The notes under the pieces: generated by a model
What the model saw: the letters and a program-made list of their open reading frames with translations, nothing else
What the model was told of the DNA's origin: nothing
The model's database searches: none
Shown here: positions 1-11,616 of the stretch, piece by piece
How positions within the stretch are numbered: position 1 is the first letter of the stretch
Layout: every line of letters starts with the position of its first letter
Program-made: the position numbers and the translations under genes
Assembly: GCA_017979445.1 (NCBI GenBank)
Contig: CM030705.1
Span: forward strand, 11,260,679-11,324,678
Reading direction: 5' to 3'
Source of the DNA: Akebia trifoliata
Taxonomy: Eukaryota > Streptophyta > Magnoliopsida > Ranunculales > Lardizabalaceae
Length of the DNA stretch: 64,000 bases

Positions 1-520
1 CTAGAGGTGTCATCTGTGTCGAGTAAGAAAAAAGCTAGAAGGCTATGAGAAGTGCAAGAGTTGTAGAGAGATGTTGAGGAATTCCCGTTGAAATCCACTT
101 ACACTAGGAGGGCATGGAGAAGATTAGTGGTGAACAATGTTTGTTAAAATTGTCTCATGGAATGTTCGTGGTTTGAATGACTGAACCAAAAAAGCATCTG
201 TGAAGGCTTTTCTACGCCTTGAAGTTCCCCACGTGGCGGTTTTACAAGAATCTATTTTGGAGTTAGTAGATGACTCCATCATCAAAGATTTGTGGGGTAT
301 TTGTGATAAGGGTAGGAGCTGTCTTCCATCAATTTGCACGTCCAAGGGAGTTATAGTCTTGTGGAATAAGAAGTATTTGGAGGTAGTAGATGAATTAATA
401 GGGGCATTCACTATCTTAGTGCTTTGCAAGCTAGTGGGGATGATTTTCTTTGGGTTTCTACTGGAGTTTATGGTCCTACCTGTCATAGTAAATGGCCTCA
501 ATTCAAGGATGGGTTATAAG

Positions 521-1314
521 TAGGGTGTCAATGGATAACCAAAATCCAAATCTGAATCCGAATTCGAATTCGAAAAATCGGATATTATCCAAAACTTTCG
601 GATATCGGATATCGGATTCGAATGTTATTTTAACATTCAAATGAGTTTCGGATACGAATTCAGATGTTACGAAATCTGATTCGATAATATCCGCTCCAAA
701 TTGAATATATGTGTTACGTATTCATGTTACACAACAAAACTTATATATGTATATCTTATAGTGTATTCATGTTACACAATCAAATTTTATTTTCAAAGTT
801 ATCTTTTCTCTCAACATAAACCTAAGAACCAACAGCAGCCAACAGGTGGGTTTCGTCGTTTCAACCATGCGAGCTTCGTAGCCACCTTCTTCTCCGGCGG
901 CCGACAAGCATCAAGCTAAGTACTTTCTCTCTCTCTCTCTCACTCACACACACACACACAGTAAAACCCTTTTTTTTATCTTCAAAATCCATTGGCTTCA
1001 ATTTCAATCAAATAATCTTGATTTAGTTTTTGAAAATCTAGTTCTTTAAGTTGATGTAAAAAATACTTGATGTTTTAATTTTTTATCATTTTTTTTTCAA
1101 AAATTAAAATTTATTTGATTTTAAGACTGAAATAGATTAAAGATTTTGAAAAAAATAGGAAAATCGATTTGGTTTTTACAGATTTGTAGGGTTTTTATCG
1201 AATCAGATATCCAATATATTTTTCAAATTCGAATTCGGATATCAATATTTTTTTTTCGGATTCGAATTTGGATATAGCACTATCTGATCGGATATCTATC
1301 CGTTGATAGCCCTA
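521..1314. mobile_element. Inverted-repeat DNA element inserted in the LINE (family A, copy 1)
   Basis: The LINE reading frame stops making sense at about 520 and resumes at about 1315. The left end (tagggtgtcaatggataacc) and the reverse complement of the right end (tagggctatcaacggatag) match, and both are followed by subterminal repeats of ATCCGATATC/GAATTCG type. The interior holds an unusually GC-rich block at 835-917, then CT and CA dinucleotide runs at 927-960 that look like host gene 5' sequence. A second copy lies at about 50888-51703. Termini of the TAGGG(N)TGTCAA type suggest a non-autonomous hAT-like element, but target-site duplications are not clean, so the superfamily is inferred. 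Confidence 0.65.
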
Positions 1315-2199
1315 GCTAAGATGTCAATGCTCGTTAGGATTCGCCTTGGTGCATTGGGGGTGATTTCAATTTGATCCGCTTCTCTTTCGATAAGATGGGG
1401 GGCTTGAGGTTTATTAGCCGTATGAGGAATTTTGGGGATTCTGTTAGCAGGAATGGGCTTCTAGACTTACCGTTGTGTGGATGACAATTTACCTGGTCCA
1501 ATGGACAAGGGGTTTCAGTTTTGAAGAAGTTGGATAGGTTCTTTATCACTATGGATAGGGAAGAATATTTTGGCAATATCATTCAAGAATCGATTCCCAA
1601 TACAACTTTGGATCACTGTCCTATCTGCTTGAAAGCAGGCGGGTTCATAAATCATCCAATACCCTTCAGGTTCGAAAATATGTGGTTGCTGCATCCAAAT
1701 TTCAAGGATTTGGTCCAATCTTAGTGGAATGATATGTATTTTGAGGGGAAAACAAGGGTGGTCTTTCGAAATAAACTCAAAGCATTGAAAGAGATTCTAA
1801 AAAAGTGGAACAAAGATTATTTTGGGCGAGTGGACTCCAAGCTTAAGGAGCTAATGATTGAGATCAATGTCATGGGTAGGAATGAAAAATGGGATAAGTT
1901 GGATAGGGAAAGGAGAACAAGAAGGGAAGATCTTCGTCCGGAATTCTAAAGCTTGGTAGCAATGAATGAAATTTCTTGGAAACAGAAGGTGAGAGTAAAA
2001 TGGCTTAAGGATGGAGATGGGAATACTTGATTCTTTCACCTTATGGCTAATTTTCATAATAGGTGAATAAAATCAGCAGATTGAAGGTAAACGATGCTTG
2101 GAAGGTGGGGCATGTAGAGAAGGCATCATGAGTGGTTGGTTATTATACAGATTTATATATAGAAAAGTTTTCAGTGGGGCCGTTGCTTGGTAATTTGTA

Positions 2200-4250
2200 C
2201 TTTGATAGCTGATAAATACCGTAAATTGTATTTCTATACCAAAATAATTACTGTTCTTATCATTTATTTTAGTCAAATTCTTATTATTTTTATAACTAAT
2301 CATGCAAATTGAAGAAATCCGGCCTTCACATACAATTCATATTAAAAATAATTAAAATATTTGAAATATTTGAATTATAGAAATTATAATTATGTGTTCT
2401 ATTCATGCAAAGAATCAAGGCAAGGTCAAGATAAATAAAATAAGTCAAAATAATCAAGTAAAGCGATGAAGAAAAATCAAGAAACAAAAGATCAAATCGA
2501 AATTCACCTAAGTCAATAGACTTTGAAGAAAATCATGAACTAGTTGGATTGAAGACAAATACTTAAGCTTATAATTGAAAATTCTCATGGATTACGCTTG
2601 GATTTGGGCTACTCTAGAACCCACAACCAATGAATTATTAGTTGAACTATATGATGAAATTATTGTTCCAAGCACTCAAGAAACATAATGATGAAGCGTC
2701 CAACCACACTTGCGTTTACTTAATGTATTTGATGCTCCATGAGATTCTTCTCAAAATATGTTGTAATTCTTATTTTCTTATTACTTTTTTACAATGACTA
2801 AAGGCTAAACCTACTCCTTAGAAAGATAGAGGAAGCCTAGAGCAAGTTCAATGTAGTAATTAATCATTAAATGATGGGAACCTTGATTAAATTTTCATAA
2901 TCCAATTAACTTAAAATTATTCGATCCAACTAGTTGTTTTTGGTTTGGATTGAGTGAAACAACAAAGGACTCATTTGGGCTTGAACTCAAGGTAGTTTTG
3001 AGCTTGATGTGTTGTCGAAGAACAAATAAGTTCTTCATTTGATTGGCAAGCAAGGGTCGAATCCACGGGGAGATAGTGCGAAACTCTAACCAAAGATCCA
3101 TATCGAGTTTAGTTGTGTTTTCCTTATCGAATAAGAATAAAATACACAAATAATTAACTGAAAACAAAATGAGAAATGTTAGAGGGTTAGAGTCCGCTTT
3201 GAGTCCAGGTCCAAGGTCTTAGTCAAATGTCTTTCTTGAATGTCTCAATCCAAGTAATGAAATCATATAATTAGATTGAAAGAATTTTACATTTAAATTT
3301 TACGGTGAATTTAGGCCAAGTTCCTTCACTTTTAAATTTATGAAATTCCAATATCTAATTTATGCACAAACCATCATAGGACTTAACCTAAGTAGGGAAT
3401 GTCAATTTTAAGCATAAAAGAAAATGGAATTTCAACTTAGAATTTAAGTGAGAGATTGAGAAGTGAAATCTATTTTTACATTATGGAATTAAAGAACAAT
3501 TAATTATCACATTAAACTTGCTCTAGTCTTCTTCTATCTCTTTAAGGAGTGGGTTTAGTTTTTAGTCATTGTAAGAAAGTAATAAGAAAATAGAAGAAGA
3601 GGGAATGTAAATTAAGAAACTTACTTGAATAAATGAAAATAATAGCAACTAAAATTACAAAGAAATAAAAACAAGAAGTATAAAATCATATATAAACTAA
3701 GCTTTCTCTTAAGTCTAGACCTAGAATGAAGAATCTCATGGAGAGCATCAAATACATGAAATAAATGCAAGTGTGGTTGGATGCTTCATCATTATGTCTC
3801 TTGAGTGCTTTGAGTAATAATTTCATCCTATAATTCTTTAGTTGTGGATCCATAGTAGCTCAAATCCATGAGAATTTTCAATTATAAGCTCAAGCATTAG
3901 TCTTCAATCCAACTAGTCCATGATTTTCTTCAAAGACCGTTGACTTACGTGAATTTCGATTTGATTTTTTGTTTCTTGATTTTCTTCATCGTTTTGCTTG
4001 ATTATTTTGACTTATTTTATTTATCTTGACCTTGCCTTGATCCTTTGCATAAATAGAACACATAATTATAATTTCTATAATTCAAATATTTTATGTATTT
4101 TAATTATTTTTAATATGAATTGTACGTTAATGTCCGATTTCTTATATTTGCATGATTAGTTGTAAAAATAACAAGAATTTGATTAAAATGAATGATAAGA
4201 ACTGTAATTATATTGGTATAGAAATGCAATTTATGATACTTATCTATAAT
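2200..4250. mobile_element. Fold-back / long-TIR DNA element inserted in the LINE
   Basis: Roughly 2200-2890 and the reverse complement of 3490-4250 are the same sequence at fairly high identity, so the element is a 2-kb hairpin with about 700-bp arms. Landmarks are atttctatacca near 2230 against tggtatagaaat near 4213, and tgcgtttacttaatgtatttgatg near 2710 against its complement near 3755. The centre (2890-3490) has no recognisable coding sequence. Reverse-transcriptase-flanking LINE sequence is intact on both sides (GNLYFDS to the left, EQRTWLEK to the right), so this is a clear insertion. Arm length fits a MULE-type or fold-back element. I could not resolve the target-site duplication. 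Confidence 0.75.
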
Positions 4251-6695
4251 ATCTTAGTTGAGCAAAGAACTTGGCTTGAAAAACTTGTGGATGAAGAGGA
4301 AGTCTGATTGGTAGTGGTTGGGCTAGCGGATAATAAGGCTCTCAGACCGGATGGTTTTTCATTGGCTTTTTTAAAGTTTGTTGGGATGTGTTAAAGTCAA
4401 TCTTGTTGAAAGTTCTGGAGGAATTTTTCAGGGAAGGGTTCTTTGATCAAGGTCTGAATTGTACTTTATGGCTTTGATTCCCAAAACCGAAGGGGGGAGG
4501 ATATTTTTTATCTAAGGCCTATTATCTTGGTGGGTTTGACGTATAAGATTCTTTCCAAATTACTGGTTGCAAGACTGAAAAAGGTTATTCAACATATTAT
4601 TAGACCTTCCCAAGGGGCTTTCATTGCAGGTAGGCTAATTCTTGATGGTGTCGTAATTGCAATGAATGCATCAACTCCAGGATCACGTCAGAAGAGCTGG
4701 GGATTGTTTGTAAAATTTATTTGGAGAAGGCCTATGATCATGCGAGTTGGTCATTTCTAGAGTATCTTATGCGAATAATGGGCTTTAGGGAGAAATGGAT
4801 GGGATGGATGCTGATCTGTGTGTCCTCTCCATCATTCTCTATCTTGGTGAATGGGGTACTTGAAGGTTTCTTCAAAAGCTCTAGGGGCTTGAGGCAAGAG
4901 GATCTACTTTCACCGTACTTATTTTTGTTGATTATGGAAGCTCTTAGTAGAATGGTTTTTAAAGTCGTGGAGACTAGGAACTTATCTGGGTTCAAAATGG
5001 GTAGTCAGGGTCATATTGTTCTCATCTTCACTTCTTGATGATACACTTGTTTTTCGAGACCATTTAGCTATCCAATTGAGATTTTGTACTGGTATTTTGA
5101 GGTGGTATCGGGCATTCTTGAGAACTTGAAGAAAAACATAATTTTTTGTGTGAATGTTGCTAGTGGCTTGGAGTTATTCGTTGATTCGATTGAATTTAGA
5201 GTGGGAGTTTTGTCGACCTCCTACTTGGGATTCCATGTTGGTGCGTCCTATAGGAGTAAAAACATTTGGGATCCAGTTCTTAAAAGAATGGGGAAGAGGT
5301 TGAGCGGATGGAAAGCAAAGTACCTAACCAAAGGGGGAAGCTAACCTTGATTACGAGCGCACTTGCAAGTATCCCTAACTATTTCCTTTCACTCTTCTCT
5401 CTACTTCGAAGTGTGGAGCTACAAATGGATAGAATTTGTGGGGATTTCTTCTAGCATGACAAGGATAACAATAGACAATATGATATGGTGATGTGAAAGT
5501 TCTCTTTGCCTGAGCAAAGAGGCAGTTTGGGTATTAAAATTTTGCTTTTATGAATTCGGGGTTCCTAGCAAAATGGTTGTGGAGAAGAGGAGAAGAGCTA
5601 ATGGTGGAAGGATGTTGTAAATAAAAAAACTGGGGTAAGGAGTTTGGTTAGTAAAGTGGCGAGGGAAGAGATGTTATACAGTGTGGTGTGTGGAAGGGCA
5701 TTTTGAAGAGAATCCCCGCTTTTCGTAAGAGAGTCAAGTTCAAAGTAGGGAGCGGTAATAGAATACGTTTTTGGGAAGACAGATGGTGTGGGGAGATTTC
5801 TTTGGAAGAACAATTCCTGGATCTTTTTGTGATATCTTCTAAAAAGTCTTCCCGATAGTTGATTTCGTAGTGGGGGATAATGTGTCAAAGTGATGGGACT
5901 TTGGTTTCAGATGGAACTTTAATGAATGGGAACTCATTAGCATGGGGAAGACTGTTGGAATTGGTTGAGGCGATTATTGTGTGCGAGGATAGGGATGACG
6001 ATATGCACTGGGATGACACGACAGAGGGGTCTACCCAGTGAGGTCAATGTACGCGTCAGACTTACCTTCGTCTAACTTAACCTTCCCGGCCTCTTTTGTT
6101 GGGGTGTCATAGTTCCGTCCAACGTTTTTGTTTTTATGTGGCAAGCTTCGCTGGTGAAAGTTACCACAATGGATCAGTTAATCAAGAGAGGATTTCAAAT
6201 CCCTAACGGAAGCTTGTTATGCCAAGGAGACGACAAATCATTTGCTCATTCATTGTCACCTTGCTCATGAGGTTTGGTCACACATTCTTGGTCTTTTTGG
6301 GATAAGGGGCTGTTTTCCGTAGTCTATCAAGGAGCTCTTGGAGACTTGGGTTTCATGGAGCAACCCCTTTAGAGCTTCGAAATGGATCTTGTGGAGTCTC
6401 CCTCCTTTTACCATTTGTCGGGGCATTTAGAAGGAGAGAAATAGGCATATCTTTGACAAGAAGGAGCTCATGATTCACGACCTTTTGTTGTCTAGTTTGG
6501 GTCTTTTGTTCTTTTAGAGTAAATTGTACAGAGTGTTTAAAGGAATTTTTTTCGAGGACTTTGTGGTTAGGTGGGACATGGTTTGTACTTTAGAGGATGC
6601 GTAGGTGGCGTGCCCATCTTGTTGTTAAGTTTTTACCTCGAGGCCATCTCATCCCCTTTTTAAATAAATTTTTTAACTCGATCAGGAAAAAAAAG

Positions 6696-8990
6696 ATGGC
6701 GTAATGAATCTTGTGGTTATTGGAGGGTCAGCCAAAAAGAAAATATAGTGATTAAGGGGTGGGAGCGACAATGGTTCTTTAGGATGCAGAAGAACAGGGG
6801 AACTCACATAGGAAGACAAAATATTGAACAACCTACAGATTTGTCAAATATTGGCTACCCTATTATTACCCATCTCTTAGCCCCCCCTTCTTTTTTCCAA
6901 TCCAAGTTTTAGTTCTCATCTTACACTTTTTCCATGTAAACTATTTTTTTGGAAATATTAAATATCAAATAGTAACCACACTTAGCAAACATCAAATTCT
7001 TTGGACATGGCTTTGATGATGACCATGACGTTTACAATAGTTGACATGTTTTACCCTTTAGGACTTTGTTATACAAAATCGTAAAATAGTTTTAATCATA
7101 GAGCCCCCTTAATTTTGTATTTTTTTGTTTCTCACTTGGGTGGTGAGTAGTTTCTTGGCCAGATTCTCTAAAAGACTGCATAAACCCATTGCGAGTTTTC
7201 ATAAATATGTAAGCAATCAATAATAATAGTAATAAAATAAAATAAAAAGATTGTACTTGCAATTATTTGTGTAAAAGAAAAAACTTAGTTGCCATATTTT
7301 AAATTGCTACATTAGTGCAAATTGTAGGCTCTAAAAGAATGAGAGGAAGATCCAAAGGAACCTGGATTAGTTAGGTAGCAAGTGTGTACATGTATGCACT
7401 TGCAATGGTAGGAGACATGGTTTTGGATAGAATTGAATGGAGACGCGGGATTTGTTTGGTGGTCGCAAAATTTTGGGATAAGGTTAGCAGTTTTTGTCTT
7501 TAACCCTAATGACACCCTATTCACTACTTACATATTAAGATTGTGAGGGTGTTTAGGACAAGTTTTTCTTGAAAATCTCTCTCTCAACCGTGGAGGTAGG
7601 GTTGTCATTGACTTTCATTGCACATGACCATACCATCATATTTTCATGAATGTATTTATTTGTAACTTTATCTTTCAAATACCATCTTCTTTGGCCTCTT
7701 ATTTCAGTGCTAACCTTTGAGATCTCCCAAGGATCTCAGGGCTTACAATGTACAAGACCCAATATAGTCAAATGAACCATGTCATGCAATGAACCCATTA
7801 ATGATGGGTTGACCAGTGAACCCACTAACGTCCTCGTAGATCGCCTAGGGTCATGGCTGGATGCAGTGCCACAAAATTCTCTAAATTAATTTAAAATTCA
7901 AGAAAATTCACTGAATAGGATTTAATTGATTAATTAGCGAGTTGATGAATTAATCGACGATTCACTGATTAATCAATAAATAGGATTCAATGCCAAATAT
8001 GTCATCGGTTTTAACATATTCCATTTTTTAGGGAAAAAACTTCGAAGCGGTCATCCTGCTTCAAAACTTTGGTATAACCCTCTTCTTTGAATTATACATG
8101 GCATTTTTAAGGGGGTATTCAAGCTGGTTAATGCTTTCCCTCTTAGAACTATTTTCTGCTCTCAAGTGAAACCTGCTATATTATTGTTTATTCCTTGTGT
8201 TCTCAGTCTGTCAAATTTGTCAATGTTCTTAAGCTTCTTTGTATGGTGGTGGGATAAATAGTTCCCCTCTCTCTTATCTGCCACGGTTTCGCTTAGTTGT
8301 GCTGCGGGTGCCCCTCCCCACATCACGACACGCTCTCATTGAAGCTTTCTTAAGAGCATAAACTCAAGTTCTTATAGCTTACTTTCACTTTTGATCTTAA
8401 TTTCAATTAATCGATTTTTATGATACTAATGATCGAACACTATAGTTCCTTTCATTTGAGTACTTGAAATACCACCAAACCTCTGTTTTGGATATGTTTG
8501 GAAGGCTGATGCTGGGTCTGTCTCTTGCCCAGTATCCATTCTAGTGGAGACAAGGGTTTAAAAAAGCATCGTAGGGTGATAAACTTTAACTCCCAATGAT
8601 CTTAGTAGTAAATCAATATAGGTTTTCGGAGTACTTCCTTAATCTAATATATTACTCTTTGCATGCTTAGTGAAAAAAATTTAAGTATTTAAGTTTTATC
8701 ATATAATCATACATCCTGCACGTATTTTTAAATCGCAATAATAAAATGAAAATTCAGAAAAATGTGAGATTTTGTATAACCCTTGCAATTTTTAAATATT
8801 TTCAAACAACAATTTATGTCTCGACATCATTGTTCTCTAACATTGTTATCGCAGCATTGTCAACATTATTATCATCATCATCAATCGATGATGACAAATT
8901 TAGAGAAGAAAAAAAAAATCAAGTTTCTAAGTCAATTTTCATTAATGTATAAGAAAATATCATGGTTAAGGACTTAATAGCATTCACTTT
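6696..8990. other. Intergenic sequence, no gene recognised
   Basis: AT-rich sequence with only short open frames. None resembles a known protein, and I see no splice-consistent exon chain. Probably decayed transposon sequence. Confidence 0.5.
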
Positions 8991-9350
8991 GGGGTTAAGG
9001 GATGTAAAAAATGGAAAAATAATAGAATTGGAGGTGTATTATTGTAAAATCTTTAGGTTAAGGGATAAAAGAGGAATAGTAGAATTAGAGAGGTTCCATT
9101 AAAAAAAAAGGATAAAGTCGTAAAGGGGTACAAGAGAAAATATAGTAGAATTAGAGAGGGTTTCATTTAAAAAACAGTCAAAAAGAAGATGAGAGAGAAA
9201 ATACAATAAAATTGAAGGGGTATAAAGATGAAAGACTATAAAGTGATGTAATGTGAACCCCACTTCATTGTAATTGACTTAGGGCTCCAATGGAACTAGG
9301 GTGAGGCGTTTATACCCACACAAAATTGTAGCAATGTGAAACCCTCTCTT
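8991..9350 (+). repeat. Dispersed repeat family B, copy 1
   Basis: Contains the purine-rich block aggggtataaagatgaaag followed by a gtgaaccccacttcattgt segment. The same order (GGGGTAAAAGAGGAAAGATAG type repeats, then GTGGACCCCACTCCTTTGT) occurs twice in the MBD8 intron, at about 61941-62231 and 62775-63093. This copy has no microsatellite tail, unlike the other two. No coding capacity. Class unknown. Confidence 0.6.
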
Positions 9351-9521
9351 GTATTTTACCAAATAAATATTACAAATATTTAGAAAAATGCAAGGGAAAA
9401 AGGAAAATCTCATCTTTTTTTACATTGATATGTCCACACATCACCCAAAAACAGGAAAAAAAAAAAACTTTCCTCAATAACATTTCAAGACTTATTAAGT
9501 GTATTTTGCTAAAATGGATTA

Positions 9522-9634
9522 CCACATTGGGTTAGAAGTTTTAGAATAAGCTGATTTTTAGTGAGGATGATCTCTATGGTGAATAAATCATTCTCACCAA
9601 AAATCAGCCCAGTCTGAAAACTTCTAACCCCATA
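9522..9634. mobile_element. Palindromic MITE, family C copy 1
   Basis: About 110 bp, nearly a perfect inverted repeat: it begins tgggttagaagtttt and ends aaaacttctaacccca, with CTGATTTTTGGTGA-type arms inside. It lies about 35 bp from a second copy. Non-coding. Confidence 0.7.
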
Positions 9635-9669
9635 AAAAATGGACGGTCCACGATTCTTCAACTTATAAA

Positions 9670-9778
9670 CATGGGTTAGAAGTTTCGGAATGGACTGATT
9701 TTTGGTGACGATGATCTCCTCATCATAGAGACCATCCTTATAAAAAATAAGTTTATTCCAAAACTTCTAACCCATGTC
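9670..9778. mobile_element. Palindromic MITE, family C copy 2
   Basis: Second copy of the same hairpin, bounded by acatgggttagaagttt and its complement aaaacttctaacccatgt. The arms differ from copy 1 by scattered substitutions, so the two are separate insertions or an old tandem duplication. Confidence 0.7.
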
Positions 9779-9963
9779 GGACAGAACACGTAAGGCAAAT
9801 AATAGGGTGCCAAACATTTTCTTATATATATTGAAAGTTCATAGAATTTTTACAACCTAAAGCTTCTGATCATGTTTTTGGATGGCCCAAAGTGAGCCAA
9901 GGACCTAAAGGTAGAATCCTTGCTAATTTTGTAAGACTCCTAGTTGGATTGAAAAAGGTATTA

Positions 9964-10240
9964 GATGTTAGCATTATCCAACACATTCATTACTGTTTTC
10001 TATTTTGTATTTTTGTTTAAATAATAAATGCTATAAATATTTAAGTATTTTGAATTAATTATATTATTCATTTAAAATAAATACTTTGATAATAATGTCA
10101 ACATAATAAATGCATTTATTAATGACTTAATAAATATATTTATTATATAAAAGACTAACATATCTTTATCTTTTTCACTAAAGACAAACAAAGAGAGGTA
10201 TTATTAGAATAAAAAAAGTGTTGAACATGCTAACATCCTC
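9964..10240. mobile_element. Small TIR element (MITE)
   Basis: The left end gatgttagcattatccaaca pairs with the right end tgttgaacatgctaacatc. A GGTATTA sequence precedes the left end and recurs just after the right end, but it is not flush with either boundary. The interior is very AT-rich with no coding sequence. Confidence 0.5.
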
Positions 10241-10264
10241 ACGAGGTATTAAATGTTAGCATTA

Positions 10265-10265
10265 C

Positions 10266-10303
<38 letters not shown>
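10265..10303. repeat. (TA)n microsatellite
   Basis: An uninterrupted TA run. Both sides carry the short direct repeat tagcattaccctgata / tagcattacccttata, so the flank seems to have been duplicated together with the TA tract. Confidence 0.9.
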
Positions 10304-10324
10304 CATTACCCTGATATATCCATG

Positions 10325-10400
10325 AGAAAAGACGGAGGTCAAGGGGACATATCATAATTTGCAAATATAAGGAGGTGTTATAAATATTCATAAAATACAA
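10325..10400. repeat. Terminal fragment of TIR family D
   Basis: Contains gagaaaagacggaggtcaag followed by aaggaggtgttataaatatt. This matches, in order and spacing, the right terminus of the element at 10590-11345 and a fragment just upstream of MBD8 at 59520-59610. Confidence 0.55.
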
Positions 10401-10589
10401 GGATTATAACAAAATATCACAATTTACTTAGAAGTTGTAATTGACGTGTCCTCTGCTAGAAGAGAGTAACAGCCACACTTGTAGTTGGGTGGCGCGAGCA
10501 TCCTACAATTGGAACGCGTGGCGATTTCTTCCTAACTCCTACAAACATGTGTCGCTCGTCCCTTTTCACGTTAAAGACTGTACCTAACT

Positions 10590-11345
10590 TTCCTAAATAT
10601 TTAAGATGCCTCCTTTTGTTTTGTAATTTACGACATGATCCCCTTGACCATGGTCTTTTCTTGTTAACTAATGAAAAGTGATGTTAATATAACCACCATC
10701 ATTATCATCATTTTGATGGTCATCATGATCATCACCACCACCATTGAAAAATTACAATGGTGCCCTTATTATCATTATCAACATCAATATTAAAAGTGAC
10801 CACAATGCTTTCATCGTCGTCAAAATGACCATCACTCTAAAAAAAAAGTGACCCCATCACTATCGTTATCGTTATCATTATCATCATCTTACTTAAAAAT
10901 TGAAGATGATTGATTTTGAGGAAGGAGAGTTTAAATTTTTCTCCAGTCTATAAGAGAAAGTCGTGATCTAGGGTAATTTGAAATTTATGGGCATTGAGGT
11001 CATCCGTTGAGCGTCATGTTGATGAAGATGGCAATGAGGGCATTGTTGTCATTAAATTTTCAATGATAAAGATAAGGGCATTATTTTTATTTGACATGAT
11101 AACAATGAAAATGTTGATGATGATCATGATGATAATGAGGGCATTGTTGTCATTACATTTTCAAAGATGATAATGAGGGTATTATTGTCATTCACATAAT
11201 GATCATAATGGCAATGAAAAATGTTGATGACGATGATATTGAGAATTTTTTTTTGGTTAGTTTACAAGGAAAGACCAAGGTCAAGCGATCATGTTTTCAA
11301 TTTCAATCAAAACATAAGGAGGCATTTTAAATACTTACGAAAGCT
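10590..11345. mobile_element. Long-TIR element (family D) upstream of LDL1
   Basis: The left end reads aaatatttaagatgcctcct, then a catgatccccttgacc segment and ggtcttttcttgttaacta. The reverse complement of the right end repeats this series (aagtatttaaaatgcctcct, catgatcgcttgacc, ggtctttccttgtaaacta). The TIR is therefore about 85 bp over a 750-bp element. The interior is ATC/GAT-rich low-complexity DNA, including several repeats of a GAGGGCATTGTTGTCATT unit between about 11035 and 11195. No protein is encoded. It ends about 270 bp before the LDL1 start codon, so it may form part of that promoter. Confidence 0.65.
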
Positions 11346-11616
11346 TGAGGTGAATGTACATTCATATATTCCTATCCAACGGTCACAAATCATCAATCAG
11401 ACAGTTTCGCCCACGTAGAGATAAGCCACCCTGGACATGGACCCACAACCCCACTGAATTTGTCTTTTTGTATTTTGTCTATCTAGTCAACTCGCGAGTC
11501 ACATCAATGAAGCCCGAGTTTCGTAATCTAATTCTAATATCAAAACCCTAGTCGTCCCGATCAAATTCATAGCGAGCGGAGCGAAGCGAAAGCCGTGCGG
11601 ACTGAAACTCCCCACC

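Larger units (their letters stand above)
1..6695 (+). mobile_element. L1-type LINE, degenerate, 5' end outside window
   Basis: Non-LTR retrotransposon remnant read in pieces on the + strand. The endonuclease domain starts at the ATG at 137 with KIVSWNVRGLND and then hits TGA at 182, where a CGA Arg codon would fit. It continues to about 520 and resumes at 1315-2190 (DFNLIRFSFDKMGG, then LDRFFITMDREEYFGN and PFRFENMWL, typical of plant L1 ORF2). The reverse transcriptase runs about 4250-5540, with ALRPDGFS, SQGAFIAGR, GLRQEDLLSPYLF and a DDT catalytic triplet in LDDTLVF near 5035-5055. The stretch 5545-5870 (VKFKVGSGNRIRFWEDRWCG) and a zinc-knuckle zf-RVT region near 6000-6300 follow. It ends in a short A-run at about 6687-6695. 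Many stops and frameshifts show it is dead. Two DNA elements (521-1314 and about 2200-4250) interrupt it. The first 136 bases are probably its ORF1/ORF2 junction. Confidence 0.9.
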
